7,111 nucleotides of DNA. Origin: Microcoleaceae cyanobacterium UBA9251. Its GTDB lineage: Bacteria; Cyanobacteriota; Cyanobacteriia; Cyanobacteriales; Microcoleaceae. Below the pieces are notes generated by a model, which was given only the letters and a program-made list of their open reading frames with translations, was not told the DNA's origin and did not search any database. The stretch spans positions 1 through 7,111 of the forward strand of contig DPLL01000015.1 of the NCBI GenBank assembly GCA_003542015.1, read 5' to 3'. The position numbers and the translations under genes were made by a program. This document shows positions 4,610 to 7,111 of the stretch, piece after piece; position 1 is the stretch's first letter, and every line of letters starts with the position of its first letter.

Positions 4610-4861
4610 AGGAGCAGAGATCGATCGATCTAGCCATCCTGCGGCTTGATTCAAGCGGGGGAGAGCTTCTTCTGGCTGATTTTTGAGCAAAAAGACCAAA
4701 GCAGCTCCAGCTTGCTCACAGGCGCGAGCAGAACGGTTAGCTTTGAGGCGGTGCCAATCTTTTTCGGAAATGGCGAGGCGGGCGGCTAGAGCTTGGGCTA
4801 GTTCTACTGTGCTAAGCTCGTTGAGGTTGACAGTTTTAGGCGTTTGTGTAGTTTCAAGCAT
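4580..4861 (-). CDS. small conserved cyanobacterial protein, DUF6439-like
   Basis: A 93-residue soluble protein. The core reads ELAQALAARLAISEKDWHRL, then KANRSARACEQAGAALVFLL, then NQPEEALPRLNQAAGWLDRS and a conserved-looking tail SAPPCPTHG. It is predicted to be almost all helical, with no signal peptide or membrane span. I believe it belongs to the cyanobacterial DUF6439 family, by recalled resemblance of the WHRLKANRSARACEQA segment; no function is known to me. ATG 4861 is not preceded by a Shine-Dalgarno sequence; the upstream region is the pyrimidine-rich complement of a GGAAGAA array. It is convergent with the anti-sigma factor gene and divergent from the coiled-coil gene. Confidence 0.8.
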   Translation of the reverse strand: MLETTQTPKTVNLNELSTVELAQALAARLAISEKDWHRLKANRSARACEQAGAALVFLLKNQPEEALPRLNQAAGWLDRSISAPPCPTHGQGK

Positions 4862-4870
4862 AAGTCGTAA

Positions 4871-5005
4871 GGAAGAAGCAAGAAGGAAGAAGGAAGAAGG
4901 AAGAAGTCACCCCCCCCTGCCCCCCCCCAAGGGGGGAAATTCAGGAAGAAGGAAGAAGGAAGAAGGAAGCCCTTCGACTCCGCTCAGGGAACAAAGAAGG
5001 AAGAA
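4871..5005. repeat. GGAAGAA heptamer array interrupted by two other repeats
   Basis: GGAAGAA-type units occur at 4871-4905 (five units, one GCAAGAA), 4944-4969 (three and a partial), and once more at 4999-5005. Between the first two blocks sits a C-rich/G-rich stretch with CCCCCC-AA-GGGGGG (4923-4936); between the second and third sits the 20-base CCCTTCGACTCCGCTCAGGG (4970-4989). The pattern looks like one older array into which two other repeats were inserted, or a mosaic of repeats. The top strand is nearly all purine. Confidence 0.8.
4970..4989. repeat. CCCTTCGACTCCGCTCAGGG repeat
   Basis: A 20-base sequence with CCCT/AGGG ends and an inner GA...TC. I recall it as a very common dispersed intergenic sequence in cyanobacteria and some other bacteria; copy number in this genome cannot be seen here. 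It lies within a GGAAGAA array. Confidence 0.6.
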
Positions 5006-5078
5006 TGCCTATTGTTTTTATGATAATGGCTAAATTGTAGATTAATTTTTTTAATGATTGTCACGTTTGCGGATAAAA

Positions 5079-5450
5079 ATGCCTCAACAGCCGTCAAAGT
5101 TAAATCCAGAGACGCCGGGAGATGAAAGCGAGTTTGTTCAATCGCTGGAAACTGTGGAGCGATCGCTCGTGGCAGTCAAAGAACGGTACACTCAAATTCA
5201 GGTCGATCGCCAGCGCCAAGCCGAACTCGGTAATCTACGGGAAGATGTCCGCAAATCAGTGCGCCAAAATCCCCTACCTGAACTTAAAAAAGAATTGCGG
5301 GAAATTGAGCAAGAATTGGAAGCGATCGAGTTAAATTTAGAAAGCAGTCTGTTTTCCTGGGGAAGCATAAAACAACCTTTTTGGCAAGCTGTTCGCTTTG
5401 GGGGACTTGGCATTTTGCTGGGTTGGGTTTTGAAATCCTATGCGGGATAG
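5079..5450 (+). CDS. coiled-coil protein with C-terminal membrane anchor, unknown function
   Basis: A 123-residue protein from ATG 5079; a TTG at 5058 in the same frame would add seven residues but has no better start signal. Residues about 16-90 are highly charged and helical (VERSLVAVKERYTQIQVDRQ, then ELKKELREIEQELEAIELNL), typical of a coiled coil, broken by NPLPEL at 64-69. The end, PFWQAVRFGGLGILLGWVLK (100-119), is a short hydrophobic segment likely to insert in a membrane, with the coiled coil facing the cytoplasm. It resembles unnamed cyanobacterial proteins I cannot tie to a function. It lies 97 bases before asnS on the same strand and may be co-transcribed with it. No Shine-Dalgarno sequence is visible. 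Confidence 0.75.
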   Translation: MPQQPSKLNPETPGDESEFVQSLETVERSLVAVKERYTQIQVDRQRQAELGNLREDVRKSVRQNPLPELKKELREIEQELEAIELNLESSLFSWGSIKQPFWQAVRFGGLGILLGWVLKSYAG

Positions 5451-5468
5451 TAGTTTTTGATTTTTTTT

Positions 5469-5496
5469 ACCGCAGAGGGCGCAGAGGGCGCAGAGG
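5469..5496. repeat. GCAGAGGGC nonamer repeat
   Basis: ACC is followed by GCAGAGGGC (5472-5480), GCAGAGGGC (5481-5489) and GCAGAGG (5490-5496). The phrase is common between genes in cyanobacteria (recalled) and lies in the spacer before asnS, just after an eight-base T run. Confidence 0.75.
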
Positions 5497-5514
5497 AGGA
5501 GAAAAGAGAGAATT

Positions 5515-5535
5515 ATGGTGCAAAATATTAAATAA
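5515..5535 (+). other. possible 6-codon leader ORF before asnS
   Basis: ATG at 5515 would code MVQNIK and stop at TAA 5533-5535, directly abutting an in-frame-for-asnS ATG at 5536. Purine-rich AGAGAG (5505-5510) precedes it. It has only one Asn codon, so an asparagine-sensing attenuator is not supported. It may be chance. Confidence 0.2.
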
Positions 5536-5537
5536 AT

Positions 5538-5542
5538 GGGAG
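5538..5542 (+). promoter_or_regulatory. ribosome binding site deciding the asnS start
   Basis: GGGAG lies 5 bases before ATG 5548. The alternative ATG at 5536 has no such site, and its first codons are this site itself, so 5548 is preferred. Confidence 0.6.
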
Positions 5543-5547
5543 TGGAT

Positions 5548-6939
5548 ATGAGAAATCAACGAATTGCTGCTATTTTGCGGGCTGGTGAACCTGACCAAAA
5601 TGTAATTGTTCAAGGCTGGGTTCGGACTAAGCGCGAATTGAAAGAGTTTGCTTTTGTGGAAGTTAACGATGGTTCGGCGATGGCTAATTTACAAGTAGTC
5701 ATTAATGCTGATTTGCCAGATTTTGAAAATGTACTGAAACAATTAAATACAGGTGCGTCTGTCGAGGTTTCGGGAGTGTTGGTAGCATCTCCGGCGAAGG
5801 GACAACGCATCGAATTAAAAGCATCGACAGTTCAAGTTTACGGAGATGCTGATCCGCAAAGTTATCCGCTGCAAAAGAAGCGGCATTCCTTGGAGTTTTT
5901 GCGAACAATCGCCCATTTGCGGCCGCGCACAAACACTCACGGTGCTGTTTTTCGGGTTCGCAATGCTTGTTCCGCAGCCATACATCAATTTTTCCAAGAA
6001 CGGGGCTTTTTGTGGGTGCATACTCCGATTATTGCTGCTAGCGACTGCGAAGGTGCGGGGGAAATGTTTGCTGTTACTAATTTTGATTTGAAAAATATCC
6101 CGCGCACTGATTCTCAAGAGGTTGATTATGCTAAAGACTTTTTTGGAAAGCGCGCTTATTTAACAGTAAGTGGCCAGTTGGAAGCGGAAATCATGGCGAT
6201 GGCTTTCGGCAATGTTTACACTTTTGGGCCGACTTTTCGAGCGGAAAATTCTAATACTTCGCGGCATTTGGCTGAGTTTTGGATGATTGAACCTGAGATG
6301 GCTTTTTGCGATTTGCAGGGAGATATGGATTTGGCTGAGGCGTTTTTAAAGTATATCTTTAAATACGTGCTGGATCGTTGCCCGGAAGATATGGAGTTTT
6401 TCAACGAGCGCATTGATCAGACGGTTTTGGCGACTGCGGAAAATATCATTAATAATCAGTTTGAGCGGATTACTTATACGGAGGCGATCGCACTTTTGGA
6501 AAAATCTGACAAAAAGTTTGATTTTCCAGTCAGTTGGGGTTTAGATTTACAGTCGGAACACGAGCGCTATTTGGCGGAAGAATTGTTTCAAAAGCCGACA
6601 ATTGTTACAGATTATCCCGTCGGAATTAAAGCATTTTATATGCGTTTAAACGACGACGAAAAAACCGTGCGAGCAATGGATATTCTGGCTCCTAAACTGG
6701 GCGAAATTATCGGCGGTTCTCAGCGGGAAGAACGGCTGGATGTGTTGGAGAAACGCATGGAAGCTCAGGGTATGAATAAGGAGGAATTGTGGTGGTATTT
6801 GGATTTGCGCCGCTACGGTACTGTGCCTCATGCTGGCTTTGGTTTGGGCTTTGAAAGACTGGTGCAGTTTATGACGGGAATGGGGAATATTCGGGATGTG
6901 ATTCCGTTTCCGAGAGCTCCTTTGAGTATTGATTTTTAG
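5548..6939 (+). CDS. asnS: asparaginyl-tRNA synthetase
   Basis: A 463-residue class IIb aminoacyl-tRNA synthetase that charges tRNA-Asn with asparagine using ATP in the cytoplasm; full length compared with about 466 residues in E. coli. The N-terminal OB-fold anticodon-binding domain (about 1-115) contains VQGWVRTKRELKEFAFVEVN. The catalytic domain has motif 1 in the region 136-165 (FRVRNACSAAIHQFF to TPIIAASDCEG), motif 2 at about 226-252 (FGPTFRAENSNTSRHLAEFW, with Arg231 and Glu233), and motif 3 at 430-455 (GFGLGFERLVQF, with Arg437). RAENSNTSRHLAEFWMIE is characteristic of AsnRS rather than AspRS. Its presence implies direct charging of tRNA-Asn rather than only the Asp-to-Asn transamidation route. 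An in-frame ATG at 5536 would add MGVD. It may share a transcript with the coiled-coil gene upstream. Confidence 0.97.
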   Translation: MRNQRIAAILRAGEPDQNVIVQGWVRTKRELKEFAFVEVNDGSAMANLQVVINADLPDFENVLKQLNTGASVEVSGVLVASPAKGQRIELKASTVQVYGDADPQSYPLQKKRHSLEFLRTIAHLRPRTNTHGAVFRVRNACSAAIHQFFQERGFLWVHTPIIAASDCEGAGEMFAVTNFDLKNIPRTDSQEVDYAKDFFGKRAYLTVSGQLEAEIMAMAFGNVYTFGPTFRAENSNTSRHLAEFWMIEPEMAFCDLQGDMDLAEAFLKYIFKYVLDRCPEDMEFFNERIDQTVLATAENIINNQFERITYTEAIALLEKSDKKFDFPVSWGLDLQSEHERYLAEELFQKPTIVTDYPVGIKAFYMRLNDDEKTVRAMDILAPKLGEIIGGSQREERLDVLEKRMEAQGMNKEELWWYLDLRRYGTVPHAGFGLGFERLVQFMTGMGNIRDVIPFPRAPLSIDF

Positions 6940-6999
6940 GATTGTGTGGCAAAACGTAGGGACACTCAAGCTGGCCCTTCTTCCTGTCAACAATCGCCT

Positions 7000-7024
7000 G
7001 AAAGCCATGAGAAATCTCGCTTTC
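7000..7024. other. nested hairpin after asnS
   Basis: GAAAGC (7000-7005) pairs with GCTTTC (7019-7024), and inside it GAGA pairs with TCTC (7009-7012, 7015-7018), leaving a CAT bulge. It lies 61 bases after the asnS stop and could mark the transcript's 3' end, but there is no U-tract, so I do not call it an intrinsic terminator. Confidence 0.4.
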
Positions 7025-7035
7025 ACCCCAGTCTA

Positions 7036-7064
7036 GATCCCCCTAAATCCCCCTTAAGAAGGGA
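7036..7064. repeat. GATCCCCCTAAATCCCCCTT-type repeat
   Basis: GATCCCCCTAAATCCCCC is followed by TTAAGAAGGGA. The C-rich left half and the AAGGG right half can pair. I recall this phrase as a very frequent dispersed intergenic sequence in cyanobacteria. G-rich sequence (GGGAGTAGGG, GTAGGGG) follows to the window end. Confidence 0.6.
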
Positions 7065-7111
7065 GTAGGGTGTGAGTAGGGGTTGACTTTGAGAAGATTC
7101 CTGTCCCCCCC

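Noticed and set aside
4923..4936. CCCCCC-AA-GGGGGG as a terminator
   Set aside because: The loop is too short as written and no U-tract follows on either strand; treated as part of a repeat.
1774..5005. CRISPR array
   Set aside because: The tandem units are 7-10 bases and contiguous, with no 25-40 base repeats separated by unique spacers.
4683..5033. 116-codon plus-strand frame across 4683-5033
   Set aside because: The first half is antisense to the DUF6439-like gene and the second half translates the GGAAGAA array into Lys/Glu/Arg repeats.
5058..5450. TTG 5058 as start of the coiled-coil gene
   Set aside because: ATG 5079 is a better start codon, and the extra residues (MSRLRIK) have no ribosome site in front.
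5536..6939. ATG 5536 as start of asnS
   Set aside because: ATG 5548 has GGGAG 5 bases upstream, whereas 5536 has none; kept only as an alternative.

Overview
The window looks like a piece of a filamentous cyanobacterial chromosome, probably of the Oscillatoria/Microcoleus/Phormidium type. Five copies of the cyanobacterial palindrome GCGATCGC (HIP1) are present (positions 366, 2058, 3502, 5159, 6484). The gaps between genes are full of short tandem heptamer arrays of the kind described as STRRs in cyanobacteria. Several proteins also look like cyanobacterial families. The genus is inference; the phylum is well supported.

Layout. (1) 69-1760 (+): a 563-residue protein with an N-terminal beta-propeller and a C-terminal transglutaminase-like cysteine/histidine domain. 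(2) 1761-1960: heptamer and octamer arrays, then a strong ribosome binding site. (3) 1961-2101 (+): a 46-codon single-membrane-span protein, a candidate NdhP subunit of the photosynthetic NDH-1 complex, closed by a clear terminator at 2139-2173. (4) 2207-3109 (-): an alpha/beta hydrolase, convergent with the small gene; its stop codon lies inside an intergenic repeat. (5) 3110-3733: a gene-free stretch containing a heptamer array and a long imperfect inverted repeat (3330-3572) that could fold into one extended hairpin. (6) 3734-3784 and 3781-4257 (+): a 16-residue leader ORF overlapping, through GTGA, the start of an RsbW-type anti-sigma/serine kinase ATPase. (7) 4258-4579: terminator, repeats and a possible ORF remnant. 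(8) 4580-4861 (-): a small cyanobacterial protein resembling the DUF6439 family. (9) 4862-5078: a purine-rich GGAAGAA array broken up by two other repeats. (10) 5079-5450 (+): a coiled-coil protein with a C-terminal membrane anchor. (11) 5548-6939 (+): asparaginyl-tRNA synthetase (asnS), followed by hairpin and repeat sequence to the end.

The genes do not form one pathway. This is an ordinary set of housekeeping and regulatory genes, mostly in separate transcription units, separated by repeat-rich spacers. The most likely real co-expression pairs are leader ORF plus anti-sigma factor (translational coupling) and coiled-coil protein plus asnS (same strand, about 97 bases apart). The least explained signals are the long inverted repeat at 3330-3572, the GTGA-coupled leader ORF, and repeat arrays that supply stop codons or U-tracts to the genes beside them. 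I see no transposase, CRISPR, tRNA or rRNA.
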